Positions 1 through 7,483 of a DNA stretch of 64,000 nucleotides are shown here, one piece after another. The DNA lies in contig NZ_AP025503.1 of assembly GCF_024347575.1 (NCBI RefSeq), forward strand, positions 1,984,001 to 2,048,000, written 5' to 3'. The notes beneath the pieces are model-generated. The model saw nothing but the letters and a program-made list of their open reading frames with translations. It had not been told where the DNA came from and did not search any database. Positions within the stretch are counted from its first letter, which is position 1, and each line of letters begins with the position of its first letter. The stretch comes from Vibrio pelagius. Lineage in GTDB: Bacteria; Pseudomonadota; Gammaproteobacteria; Enterobacterales; Vibrionaceae. The translations under genes were made by a program, and so were the position numbers.

Positions 1-114
1 ATTTGGCCACAACACTTTGCCGTCATTGCTTATGCGTTTGGCGCAGCGTGTTGGCTCACCACATTTATGCGAATCTACTTCGGCTTTCAGACGCTTAAAA
101 ACGTCAAATCCTAA
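1..114 (+). CDS. C-terminal end of a membrane protein (partial), possibly CDP-alcohol phosphatidyltransferase family
   Basis: Only the last 37 codons are in the window, read in frame 1 and ending at TAA 112-114. The peptide is hydrophobic and aromatic (IWPQHFAVIAYAFGAACW, then a short basic tail), like a last transmembrane helix followed by a cytoplasmic end. The style resembles the end of CDP-alcohol phosphatidyltransferase-family proteins, but that is an inference from a short tail. A strong hairpin terminator follows, so this is the end of a transcription unit. Confidence 0.5.
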   Translation: MWPQHFAVIAYAFGAACWLTTFMRIYFGFQTLKNVKS

Positions 115-148
115 AGCACTTCAATGCGACGAACACGGAATCCATAAA

Positions 149-184
149 AAAGCGCCGCGTTACTATGAAGTAATGCGGCGCTTT
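149..184. terminator. Bidirectional rho-independent terminator
   Basis: AAAGCGCCGC pairs with GCGGCGCTTT, extended by an inner TTACT/AGTAA arm around a 4-base loop. It lies between two convergent units, with A-rich sequence on the left and T-rich on the right, so it can serve both. Confidence 0.85.
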
Positions 185-210
185 CAATATGGTTTGTTCG
201 TTTTTAGAAA

Positions 211-1158
211 CTACTCTGCGGATTCTAATTTGAAGCGAAGTACTTTTAGGCTTGAATCAGCATCAACATCCACAAACTCAGGCGGGTTTGGGATACGTTC
301 TAGATACTTAACACTCGGCGCTTCTTCCGCCATGGTATCAATCAGGAAGTTTGGTGAAACCATTGGAGAATTCACGCAAGCAATCACTTCACCGCCCTCT
401 TTAAGAAGCTCAGGCAGACGACGCAAAATTCTCTTATAGTCTTTCGTCAGTGCAAAACTGCCTTTTTGGAAAGATGGCGGATCAATAATCACTAATTCGT
501 ATGGACCACCTTTCTTGATTTTTCCCCAACATTTAAAGATGTCGTAACCGAGAAAGTTAACTGAGCGCATGTCATGTTCATTGAGACGGTGGTTGTCGCG
601 ACCTTTGCTCAACGAACCGCGAGACATATCTACGTTGAGACACTGACGCGCACCACCCGCTAGAGCAGCCACAGAGAAGCCACAGGTGTAAGCAAACAGG
701 TTTAATACGTTCTTGTCTTTAGCGTTCTCTTGGACCCACTGACGACCGTTACGCATGTCTAAGAACAGACCGAAGTTCTGGTTGCGACCGATGTTCAACT
801 GATACTTAAGACCGTGCTCAACCACCACTGGTGATGAGTCTAGTTCGCCCCAAATCACTTCTGATGGGCTACCTTCAGCATAACGATGTTGCAGCACAAC
901 ACTTGTGCCTTGTTTTTGTTGCCAAATCGGTTGCTCAGTCAGTTTAAAAAGCCCCTCTTTCAAACTTAATAGGAACTCTTCATCAACCTGTTTGAAAATG
1001 TTCACTAGCAGCTGACCATCCACCCAATCACAAGTTAGCTGCTCTAGGCCTGGCCAAAATTTGCCTCGACCATGAAAAATACGACGCAACTCATTAGGCA
1101 CTTCGTTTAACTGTTGTTCGATATGTTCAAAAAATACCGGTAAAGCAGATGCTTCCAT
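211..1158 (-). CDS. Class I SAM-dependent methyltransferase, RlmI-like catalytic domain without PUA domain
   Basis: This is a Rossmann-fold methyltransferase related to the catalytic half of 23S rRNA m5C1962 methyltransferase RlmI and similar enzymes. Numbering from a GTG at 1170, motif I (NVLNLFAYTCGFS) lies at about 154-166 and motif IV (DPPSF) at 230-234. RlmI proteins are about 400 residues and begin with a PUA RNA-binding domain; this protein has a different short N-terminal region. Where RlmI has the catalytic Cys of its SCSG motif, this protein reads CVNSP, so m5C chemistry is doubtful. I prefer ATG 1158, preceded by GAGAG, over the GTG at 1170 that overlaps the stop of the upstream gene and has no ribosome site. 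It is probably co-transcribed with the pseudouridine synthase upstream. RNA is the likely substrate; the exact target is unknown. Confidence 0.8.
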   Translation of the reverse strand: MEASALPVFFEHIEQQLNEVPNELRRIFHGRGKFWPGLEQLTCDWVDGQLLVNIFKQVDEEFLLSLKEGLFKLTEQPIWQQKQGTSVVLQHRYAEGSPSEVIWGELDSSPVVVEHGLKYQLNIGRNQNFGLFLDMRNGRQWVQENAKDKNVLNLFAYTCGFSVAALAGGARQCLNVDMSRGSLSKGRDNHRLNEHDMRSVNFLGYDIFKCWGKIKKGGPYELVIIDPPSFQKGSFALTKDYKRILRRLPELLKEGGEVIACVNSPMVSPNFLIDTMAEEAPSVKYLERIPNPPEFVDVDADSSLKVLRFKLESAE

Positions 1159-1166
1159 TATATCTC

Positions 1167-1865
1167 TCACTTAATGTTTAGCTTTGGCCACGCCAGTGAC
1201 CAAGGTTCAAGCCAAGTATCCAAACCTGTCGATACCGTCTCTTGCGACCATTTTTGACCAAGAGATTGGTGCGTTCTCGGGTCACATACATATTGATATG
1301 CTTGGGATTGATAGGTAAATCGGATCGCAAACGCATGCAGGTAACCGCGATCAGATTGACTTGAAGAATTGTAAATTGGGTCGCCAACGATTGCCGAACC
1401 TATCGACTTCATCGCCACACGAATTTGATGAGTGCGCCCTGTATATGGTTTACAAAGCAGGAGTCTTTCCCCAGGTTCAGCCGCTGCCGATAAAAACTGA
1501 GTCACTGCTGGATTTTGTTTGCTGTTAATCAACTTCCAGCTTGAACGTCGAGAACGCTCCATATCACCCACGATCAGGCCTTGCTTCTTTTTAGGCTTCT
1601 TTGAACCGATCGCAAGGTAGTACTTTTCAACCTCTCGGTTAGCAAACAACTGAGACAACTCACTCGCCGCCGCAGCATTTTTTGCTAATAACAATATGCC
1701 AGAGGTCATTTTGTCTAGGCGGTGAACCAGATAAAGCTTCTCGATATCCAGTGATGTCGCGACTTCTTGAAGAAGCATGGTATCACCATCATCTTTATGA
1801 ACGCTGATACCTGGGTGTTTATTGATAAGTAAAAAATCTGAGTGGTTTACAAGAATGTCGAACAT
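1167..1865 (-). CDS. RluA-family RNA pseudouridine synthase (TIGR01621-like)
   Basis: This enzyme isomerises uridine to pseudouridine in rRNA or tRNA. The family signature HRLDKMTSG lies at 48-56, with Asp51 as the catalytic aspartate, and the second core motif GRTHQIRV is also present. At 232 residues with no S4 domain it is a minimal catalytic unit, like the short single-domain RluA/TruC relatives. Its stop is within a few bases of the start of the downstream methyltransferase, so the two form a small RNA-modification operon. Substrate position cannot be told from sequence. Confidence 0.88.
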   Translation of the reverse strand: MFDILVNHSDFLLINKHPGISVHKDDGDTMLLQEVATSLDIEKLYLVHRLDKMTSGILLLAKNAAAASELSQLFANREVEKYYLAIGSKKPKKKQGLIVGDMERSRRSSWKLINSKQNPAVTQFLSAAAEPGERLLLCKPYTGRTHQIRVAMKSIGSAIVGDPIYNSSSQSDRGYLHAFAIRFTYQSQAYQYVCDPRTHQSLGQKWSQETVSTGLDTWLEPWSLAWPKLNIK

Positions 1866-1930
1866 GAAAAGGCTTACTCCGTAATCGAGCTAGAAGTATA
1901 CCTTGTCCAACACCAGATACCAGCAATGAA

Positions 1931-1958
1931 AAAGCGAGAGCACTAAGGCACTCGCTTT
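1931..1958 (-). terminator. Hairpin terminator after the NSS transporter gene
   Basis: AAAGCGAG pairs with CTCGCTTT around a 12-base loop. On the minus strand it is followed by T-rich sequence (TTTTTCATTGC). It separates the transporter from the pseudouridine synthase gene. Confidence 0.6.
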
Positions 1959-1983
1959 CTATTCATCTTAACATTGAAAGTCT

Positions 1984-2005
1984 TGATTACAGTTTGATTA
2001 CAGTT
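1984..2005. repeat. Perfect tandem 11-bp duplication across a stop codon
   Basis: TGATTACAGTT occurs twice head to tail. The copy at 1995-2005 contains the stop codon and last codon of the transporter; the other copy lies just outside the gene. It looks like a small slippage duplication without effect on the protein. Confidence 0.8.
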
Positions 2006-3431
2006 TCTTAGAAATCAACGCTGAACCTGCAATGATACCGATACCTAATAGCATGATTGCACCCTTACCGCTATCGAAGCCAGAAGAGATACCCATGAAT
2101 GCAACGATTGCGATTGCTACTGGGATTACAAACTTAACTAATGTGTACCATAGACCGAATAGTGGGAAAGATACTTCACCGTTGTTAGTGATCTCTTTCT
2201 CTAGGTCTGCACGGTTTAGTCTCCAACCAGCGAAGATACATACCAACATACCGCCAACCGCTAGGAAGATCTTATCTGTTAGTAGGTCGAAGATATCAAA
2301 TGCACCTGTGTCAAACAGTGTTGGACCAACGCCACCTAGAGATAGAGAAGCGAAGATACATAGTGCGGCCATGACAACACTTGCAGAGATAACCGCTGTT
2401 ACACGCTTCATGCCTTTCTCATCGATTAGGTAAGAAACCACAACCTCAAGTAGAGAAACAGAAGATGTTAGAGCAGCAACACTTAGACCAATGAAGAACA
2501 GAAGTGCGAATAGAAGACCAATTACGCCGCCCATTTCAGCAAATAGCTGAGGAACAACTACGAATACTAGACCTGGACCTGCTGCTGGTTCCATGCCGAA
2601 TGCGAACATTGCCGGGAACATTGCAACACCAGCTAGGATAGCAACACCTGTATCCATTGCTGTAACCATTGCGGTAGTTTGAACTAGGTTTTCTTTCTTC
2701 TTAAGGTAAGAACCGTAAGTCAACATACAACCCATACCTAGAGATAGTGAGAAGAATGCTTGACCAAGTGCAGCTAGGATTACGTTGCTGTCTACCTTAG
2801 AAAAATCAGGACTGAATAGAAACTCAAGACCAGCCATAGAACCTGGAAGAGTCAGACCTTTGATCGATACCACGATAAGGATCAGGAATAGCAGAGGCAT
2901 TAAAACCTTACCCGCTTTCTCGATACCGCCCGAGATACCTTTCATAACGATAACAACGTTGAGAAGTAGGTACAGACCCATCCACATCAGTGGTTGAACT
3001 GGGTTAGAGATGAAACCACCGAAGCTATCGCCGATTGCTTCAGGTGCCTCTAGAAGACCACCGGCAATCTTACCGATGTAAGCAATAGACCAGCCACCTA
3101 CTACAGGGTAGAAACCCATGATAAGTAGACCACTCGCTACGCCGATCACACCAGTGAACGTCCAGCGACGGTCTGTCGTTTTAAATGCACCTACTGCTGA
3201 TTTTTGCGTATGACGGCCAATAGCAAATTCAGTCAGCATCACACTGAAACCGATGAAGATTACGAAGAATAGGTAGATTGCAACGAAGGCACCGCCGCCG
3301 CTCTCACCCGCTGTATATGGGAACTTCCAGATATTACCTAGACCAACAGCAGAACCTGCTGCAGCCATTACGAATCCTAATTTCGAACCCCAGGTATCAC
3401 GAGGTGTTGTGGTTGTATTACTCGTAGCCAC
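1998..3431 (-). CDS. Sodium-dependent transporter, NSS/SNF family
   Basis: This is an inner-membrane symporter of the neurotransmitter:sodium symporter family, which couples Na+ entry to uptake of amino acids or related amines. The family hallmark, the unwound first transmembrane helix with AAGSAVGLGNIWKFPY, is at 24-39, followed by Gly-rich ESGGGAF. The remaining sequence gives about eleven to twelve hydrophobic helices in 477 residues, normal for bacterial members. Translation starts at GTG 3431, preceded at a good distance by TTGGAG. The gene is monocistronic: a 365-bp non-coding region is upstream and a terminator downstream. Substrate cannot be assigned from sequence. Confidence 0.92.
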   Translation of the reverse strand: MATSNTTTTPRDTWGSKLGFVMAAAGSAVGLGNIWKFPYTAGESGGGAFVAIYLFFVIFIGFSVMLTEFAIGRHTQKSAVGAFKTTDRRWTFTGVIGVASGLLIMGFYPVVGGWSIAYIGKIAGGLLEAPEAIGDSFGGFISNPVQPLMWMGLYLLLNVVIVMKGISGGIEKAGKVLMPLLFLILIVVSIKGLTLPGSMAGLEFLFSPDFSKVDSNVILAALGQAFFSLSLGMGCMLTYGSYLKKKENLVQTTAMVTAMDTGVAILAGVAMFPAMFAFGMEPAAGPGLVFVVVPQLFAEMGGVIGLLFALLFFIGLSVAALTSSVSLLEVVVSYLIDEKGMKRVTAVISASVVMAALCIFASLSLGGVGPTLFDTGAFDIFDLLTDKIFLAVGGMLVCIFAGWRLNRADLEKEITNNGEVSFPLFGLWYTLVKFVIPVAIAIVAFMGISSGFDSGKGAIMLLGIGIIAGSALISKKL

Positions 3432-3796
3432 TTTAACTCCAAAATTTGTATGTTGTGTAATGTTGTGTTTGCTTTGGTGGCGTCTTATTAAAAGAAGGTG
3501 TAAATCTATGTTTACATCCTAAAAAATTTGATTGACGCTCGTTGTATAGCCAGTAAACCAGTTTAAGATTAAAATTGGAAGCCCGAACCGTACATATTTC
3601 GTTACCAATGTATAATGTTGTGGTTAAATGCCGACTTTTCATACAAAACAATCGTTTTCGTCTTAAGTTAACTAAAACTTAACAACTTTAATCTATTTAC
3701 AGCTTTTACTCTATTTTGTAAATACTTGTTCTGTAAAATTCCCAAATCACCAAAATAGCATTACTATCTAAGTGTCTCTTTTTTCGAGTATTAGAT
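3432..3796. other. Non-coding region between divergent transporter and cardiolipin synthase genes
   Basis: This is 365 bp of AT-rich sequence between two divergent start codons and should hold both promoters. I could not pick a convincing -35/-10 pair, an operator or a small gene. A 72-codon open frame on the minus strand here looks spurious. Confidence 0.6.
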
Positions 3797-5251
3797 GTGG
3801 AAAAGCTCTATCATTTTTTAACTTTGGCCGCTGTTGTGCTCTATTGGGTACTGGTTGCGGGTGTCACACTTCGTGTTGTACTTAAAAGACGGTCGGTGAG
3901 CGTGTCTTTGTCGTGGCTGCTTATTATTTATATCGTCCCAATTGCGGGCGTCGCCTTCTATTTTCTCTTTGGTGAACTCAATTTAGGCAGAAAAAGAGCA
4001 GAGCGTGCCCAGCGTATGTTCACGCCTTTCGGTGACTGGTTCCGCCAATTAAATCACTGCCAAGTGCACCAACCTGGCGAAGTTGGCTCACCTATCCATA
4101 AAATTGATGAATTGTGTAATAACCGTATGGGTATCCCTGCATTGAGTGGTAATACGCTCTCTTTGCAATCGTCTCCCGATGAAATCTTACATTCGATCAT
4201 TGAAGATATCGAAAACGCCCAAATCAGTATCAAAATGGTTTTCTATATCTGGCATCCGGGTGGTCTAACCGATTCGGTTGCTTCCGCGTTAATCAGGGCG
4301 GCCAAGCGCGGTGTCGACGTAAAAGTACTCCTCGACTCCGCTGGTTCTCCACGCTTTTTTAAAAGCCACTGGCGCTCTATGATGCGTGATGCTGGTGTAC
4401 AGGTTGTGCAGGCGCTTGAGGTTAGTCCGTTGCGTATGTTCCTGCGTCGCCTCGATCTTAGACAACATCGCAAGATCATCGTAATTGACGAAACTGTTGC
4501 CTACACAGGTTCAATGAATATGGTCGATCCTGCTCATTTTAAGCAAGGAGCAGGTGTCGGACAATGGATTGACGTTATGGTGCGGGTTACAGGTCCAACC
4601 GTAAACGTATTGTCTGCTATTCACGGCTGGGACTGGGAAGTGGAGACAGGAGAGCGCATTTTGCCCGCCCTTCCAGAATGTAAGGTCGATGAATCCGAAG
4701 TCAAACATCCCGTTCAAGTTGTGCCATCTGGCCCAGGTATGCCAGAGTATCTCATTCTGCAAGTGTTGAGCATTGCGATTAACCAAGCAAATCGCTCAGT
4801 GCGAATAACCACACCTTATTTCGTGCCGAGCGCAGATTTGCTAGAGATCCTTAAAATGACGGCACAACGAGGCGTCAATGTTGAACTCGTGATCCCGCAT
4901 AGCAACGACTCGGTGATGGTTAAATGGGCATCTCGCGCTTTTTATACCGAGCTACTTGAAGCGGGTGTGAAGATTTATGAGTTCTACGGTGGCTTGCTAC
5001 ACACGAAATCGGTAGTGATTGATGAAGAGTTCTGCTTGATCGGCACGGTGAATATCGATATGCGCAGCTTCTGGCTTAACTTTGAGGTAACACTTGTTGT
5101 TGACGATGTGAGTTTTACACGTCAACTTGCCGACCTTCAAGAATCGTATATCGAGACGTCCCACCCAGTCAGCCTCGATAAATGGCAAGAAAGAAGCCTT
5201 CAATCACGCTTCTTTGAGCGTCTATTTTACCTCTTCAATCCATTACTCTAG
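3797..5251 (+). CDS. cls: Cardiolipin synthase (ClsA type)
   Basis: This enzyme condenses two phosphatidylglycerols to cardiolipin and glycerol at the inner membrane. Two N-terminal transmembrane helices (about 5-27 and 38-58, the second containing LLIIYIVPIAG) precede two phospholipase-D domains. The HKD catalytic motifs are HRKIIVID (His224, Lys226, Asp231) and HTKSVVID (His402, Lys404, Asp409). The 484-residue length and the N-terminal layout match Escherichia coli ClsA. Translation begins at GTG 3797; the upstream sequence has no clear Shine-Dalgarno, so the start is less certain than the gene. It is monocistronic. Confidence 0.95.
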   Translation: MEKLYHFLTLAAVVLYWVLVAGVTLRVVLKRRSVSVSLSWLLIIYIVPIAGVAFYFLFGELNLGRKRAERAQRMFTPFGDWFRQLNHCQVHQPGEVGSPIHKIDELCNNRMGIPALSGNTLSLQSSPDEILHSIIEDIENAQISIKMVFYIWHPGGLTDSVASALIRAAKRGVDVKVLLDSAGSPRFFKSHWRSMMRDAGVQVVQALEVSPLRMFLRRLDLRQHRKIIVIDETVAYTGSMNMVDPAHFKQGAGVGQWIDVMVRVTGPTVNVLSAIHGWDWEVETGERILPALPECKVDESEVKHPVQVVPSGPGMPEYLILQVLSIAINQANRSVRITTPYFVPSADLLEILKMTAQRGVNVELVIPHSNDSVMVKWASRAFYTELLEAGVKIYEFYGGLLHTKSVVIDEEFCLIGTVNIDMRSFWLNFEVTLVVDDVSFTRQLADLQESYIETSHPVSLDKWQERSLQSRFFERLFYLFNPLL

Positions 5252-5282
5252 GTTTTGAATCTCTCCGATAATTTCTTTCCTT

Positions 5283-5304
5283 GACCCTTTTTCACTAAAG
5301 GGTC
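5283..5304 (+). terminator. Weak hairpin after cls
   Basis: GACCCTTT pairs with AAAGGGTC around a 6-base loop, 31 bases after the cls stop. No T-run follows, so intrinsic termination is plausible but not strong. Confidence 0.45.
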
Positions 5305-5307
5305 TGT

Positions 5308-5484
5308 ATACCAATCGTAGTAAATAATTGCTCATTCTAGCTTGTTAAAAGGCTTGATAACTACGTTAGAATTTTTGATTGTAGGACTACTACTGATCGA
5401 AGCTTCCTTGTTGTAGAAAAGCTGCCTTGCTCTCAAACCTTTTTCCTGCGCTACCTCTGCTCACTTATTTACTGTGATTGGTAT
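5308..5484. repeat. MITE-like element with 20-bp terminal inverted repeats
   Basis: The left end 5308-5327 starts ATACCAATC and ends AGTAAATAA. The right end 5465-5484 is its reverse complement with only two mismatches in 20 bases. The 177-bp body has no open frame of note. It sits in the cls-metC spacer, just after a hairpin. This is the layout of a short non-autonomous mobile or palindromic extragenic element. No second copy is visible in the window, so mobility is inferred from the ends alone. Confidence 0.6.
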
Positions 5485-5573
5485 TAATTACAAAAACTCT
5501 TTAACTTCCCTTGCTTTCGTACCCAATGGCGTGTTTTAAATAAAGGATAGTAGATTGATAAGGAATTCAGAGT

Positions 5574-6758
5574 ATGTCCGAAAGCAAAACAACAAAACTG
5601 ATCACAGCAGGTCGCGATAAAAAGTGGACTAACGGTGTGGTTAACCCACCCGTTCAACGTGCATCAACTGTTGTATTTGATACCGTTGCTGAAAAACACA
5701 AAGCAACGGTAAACCGTGCCAACAAAACTCTATTCTATGGCCGTAGAGGTACCAACACCCACTTTGCTTTCCAAGACGCGATGGTCGACTTAGAAGGTGG
5801 CGCAGGTTGTGCGCTTTATCCATGTGGGACGGCGGCGATTTCTAATGCCATCCTCTCATTCGTAGAAACGGGCGACCATATTCTGATGGTAGATACTTGC
5901 TACGAGCCAACTCGTGACTTTTGTGACACCATCATGAAAAAGATGGGGATAGAGACCACCTACTACGAACCAACCATAGGCGAAGGTATTGAAGATCTTA
6001 TACGACCGAATACAAAAATCCTATTTACCGAATCTCCGGGTTCCATCACGATGGAAGTTCAGGATATTCCAACACTAGCTCGTATTGCCCATCAACACGA
6101 TATCATCGTTATGCTCGATAACACCTGGGCTGCTGGAGTTAACTTTTCACCATTTGAGTATGGTGTCGACATCTCAATTCAAGCTGCAACCAAATACATT
6201 GTCGGTCACTCAGATGTGATGCTCGGGACTGCTGTTGCAAACGAAAAGCATTGGGATCAATTGCGTGAGCAAAGCTACTTAATGGGCCAATGTGTATCTC
6301 CGGACGATGCCTATCTAGGTTTACGTGGTATCCGAACACTGGATGTACGCCTACGTCAACATGCCGAGAACAGTTTGAAAGTCGCTCAGTGGCTACAAAC
6401 TCGCCCTGAAGTGGACCATGTACGTCACCCTGCGTTAGAAAGTTGCCCTGGTCATGAATTCTTTAAGCGCGATTTCACTGGTGGTAATGGCCTGTTTTCG
6501 TTTGTACTTAAAACAAGCTACCCACGAGCAACGACTGCATTGTTAGATGGTATGAAGCACTTCAGCATGGGTTACTCATGGGGTGGTTTTGAAAGCTTAA
6601 TTTTGGCGAACGAACCGAAGAGCTTTGATAGCCTGCGCACAATCGCGAATCCGAAATTTGAAGGGACACTTGTTCGTCTGCATATTGGTCTTGAAGATGT
6701 CGATGACTTGATTGCAGACCTAGAAGCTGGTTTTGAACGCTATAACGCGTTGCTATAG
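5574..6758 (+). CDS. metC: Cystathionine beta-lyase
   Basis: This PLP enzyme splits cystathionine into homocysteine, pyruvate and ammonia, the penultimate step of methionine synthesis. It belongs to the Cys/Met-metabolism fold-type I family. The PLP lysine is in AATKYIVGHSD (Lys207), the cofactor-ring Asp in LDNTW (Asp182), and the YGRRGT substrate-loop motif is at 55-60. The 394-residue length is typical of MetC. ATG 5574 follows AAGGA at about 10 bases. I saw no MetJ-type tandem AGACGTCT boxes upstream. It is monocistronic and converges on tag across a shared terminator. Confidence 0.93.
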   Translation: MSESKTTKLITAGRDKKWTNGVVNPPVQRASTVVFDTVAEKHKATVNRANKTLFYGRRGTNTHFAFQDAMVDLEGGAGCALYPCGTAAISNAILSFVETGDHILMVDTCYEPTRDFCDTIMKKMGIETTYYEPTIGEGIEDLIRPNTKILFTESPGSITMEVQDIPTLARIAHQHDIIVMLDNTWAAGVNFSPFEYGVDISIQAATKYIVGHSDVMLGTAVANEKHWDQLREQSYLMGQCVSPDDAYLGLRGIRTLDVRLRQHAENSLKVAQWLQTRPEVDHVRHPALESCPGHEFFKRDFTGGNGLFSFVLKTSYPRATTALLDGMKHFSMGYSWGGFESLILANEPKSFDSLRTIANPKFEGTLVRLHIGLEDVDDLIADLEAGFERYNALL

Positions 6759-6796
6759 CCAATCTCGTTCGTAGAAGCAAAAACAACATCCGCTAG

Positions 6797-6818
6797 AAGG
6801 CAGCCACCCGGCTGCCTT
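6797..6818. terminator. Bidirectional terminator between metC and tag
   Basis: AAGGCAGCC pairs with GGCTGCCTT around a 4-base loop, followed on the plus strand by pyrimidine-rich TCTTCTTC. It serves the convergent metC and tag genes. Confidence 0.85.
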
Positions 6819-6830
6819 TCTTCTTCTCTA

Positions 6831-7397
6831 TCACTTTTTTGGACAATTCACTAAGTGATCGTTCACCATACCGACCGCTTGCATAAATGCGTAGCAGATC
6901 GTCTCTCCGACAAACTTAAAGCCACGCTTTTTAAGAAATTTACTCATCGCTTTTGATTGCTCAGTTGACGCAGGCACCTGAGACATCTCTTGCCAGTTAT
7001 TCATGATGACCTGATGATCAACAAACTGCCAAAGCGCATTAGAGATTGAACCAAACTCTTTCTGTAACTCTATTGCGGCACGCGCATTACTAAATACTGA
7101 CGCAATTTTGCCTTTATGCTTAACCACATCATAATTCTCAATGATCCCAGCAACATGTGATTCATCCATAGCTGCTAACGCCTGTAAGTCATACTCTTTA
7201 AATGCCGCTCGATACCCTTCTCGCTTCTTCAAAATTGTGATCCAACTTAAGCCAGCTTGCGCACCTTCAAGCGTAATAAACTCAAACAGAACCTGATCAT
7301 CATAAACAGGAATACCCCATTCCTTATCGTGATACTCCCTTTCCAATTCGTGCTTCAATGCCCATGCACAGGTTTGTTCGACTTGTTGTGTCGTCAT
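6831..7397 (-). CDS. tag: DNA-3-methyladenine glycosylase I
   Basis: This base-excision repair enzyme removes 3-methyladenine from alkylated DNA. The zinc-binding set of the Tag family is present as Cys10, His23, His181 and Cys185, and the glutamate used for base recognition is Glu44 in ITLEGAQAGLSW. The protein has 188 residues. ATG 7397 is preceded by AGGGAG. It lies downstream of the RND pump operon but is separated from it by a strong terminator, so it probably has its own promoter. Confidence 0.94.
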   Translation of the reverse strand: MTTQQVEQTCAWALKHELEREYHDKEWGIPVYDDQVLFEFITLEGAQAGLSWITILKKREGYRAAFKEYDLQALAAMDESHVAGIIENYDVVKHKGKIASVFSNARAAIELQKEFGSISNALWQFVDHQVIMNNWQEMSQVPASTEQSKAMSKFLKKRGFKFVGETICYAFMQAVGMVNDHLVNCPKK

Positions 7398-7434
7398 TGT
7401 AATTCTCCCTAACGGTCGGTATCACGACCAAAAA

Positions 7435-7459
7435 ATAGTGCCCCTTGATGGGGCACTAT
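7435..7459 (-). terminator. Terminator of the vexIJK operon
   Basis: ATAGTGCCCC pairs with GGGGCACTAT around a 5-base loop. On the minus strand the stem runs into a T-tract (TTTTTT). Confidence 0.88.
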
Positions 7460-7483
7460 AGTCTTTAACTAATAATGAAAATG

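Noticed and set aside
17..439. 140-codon plus-strand open frame at the left edge
   Set aside because: It crosses the terminator and is antisense to the methyltransferase gene. The true frame at the edge is the 37-codon tail in another frame.
3433..3651. 72-codon minus-strand open frame upstream of the NSS transporter
   Set aside because: It occupies the promoter region, has no ribosome site and has unusual composition for this genome.
5252..5573. MetJ boxes upstream of metC
   Set aside because: I looked for tandem AGACGTCT-like octamers and did not find a convincing pair.
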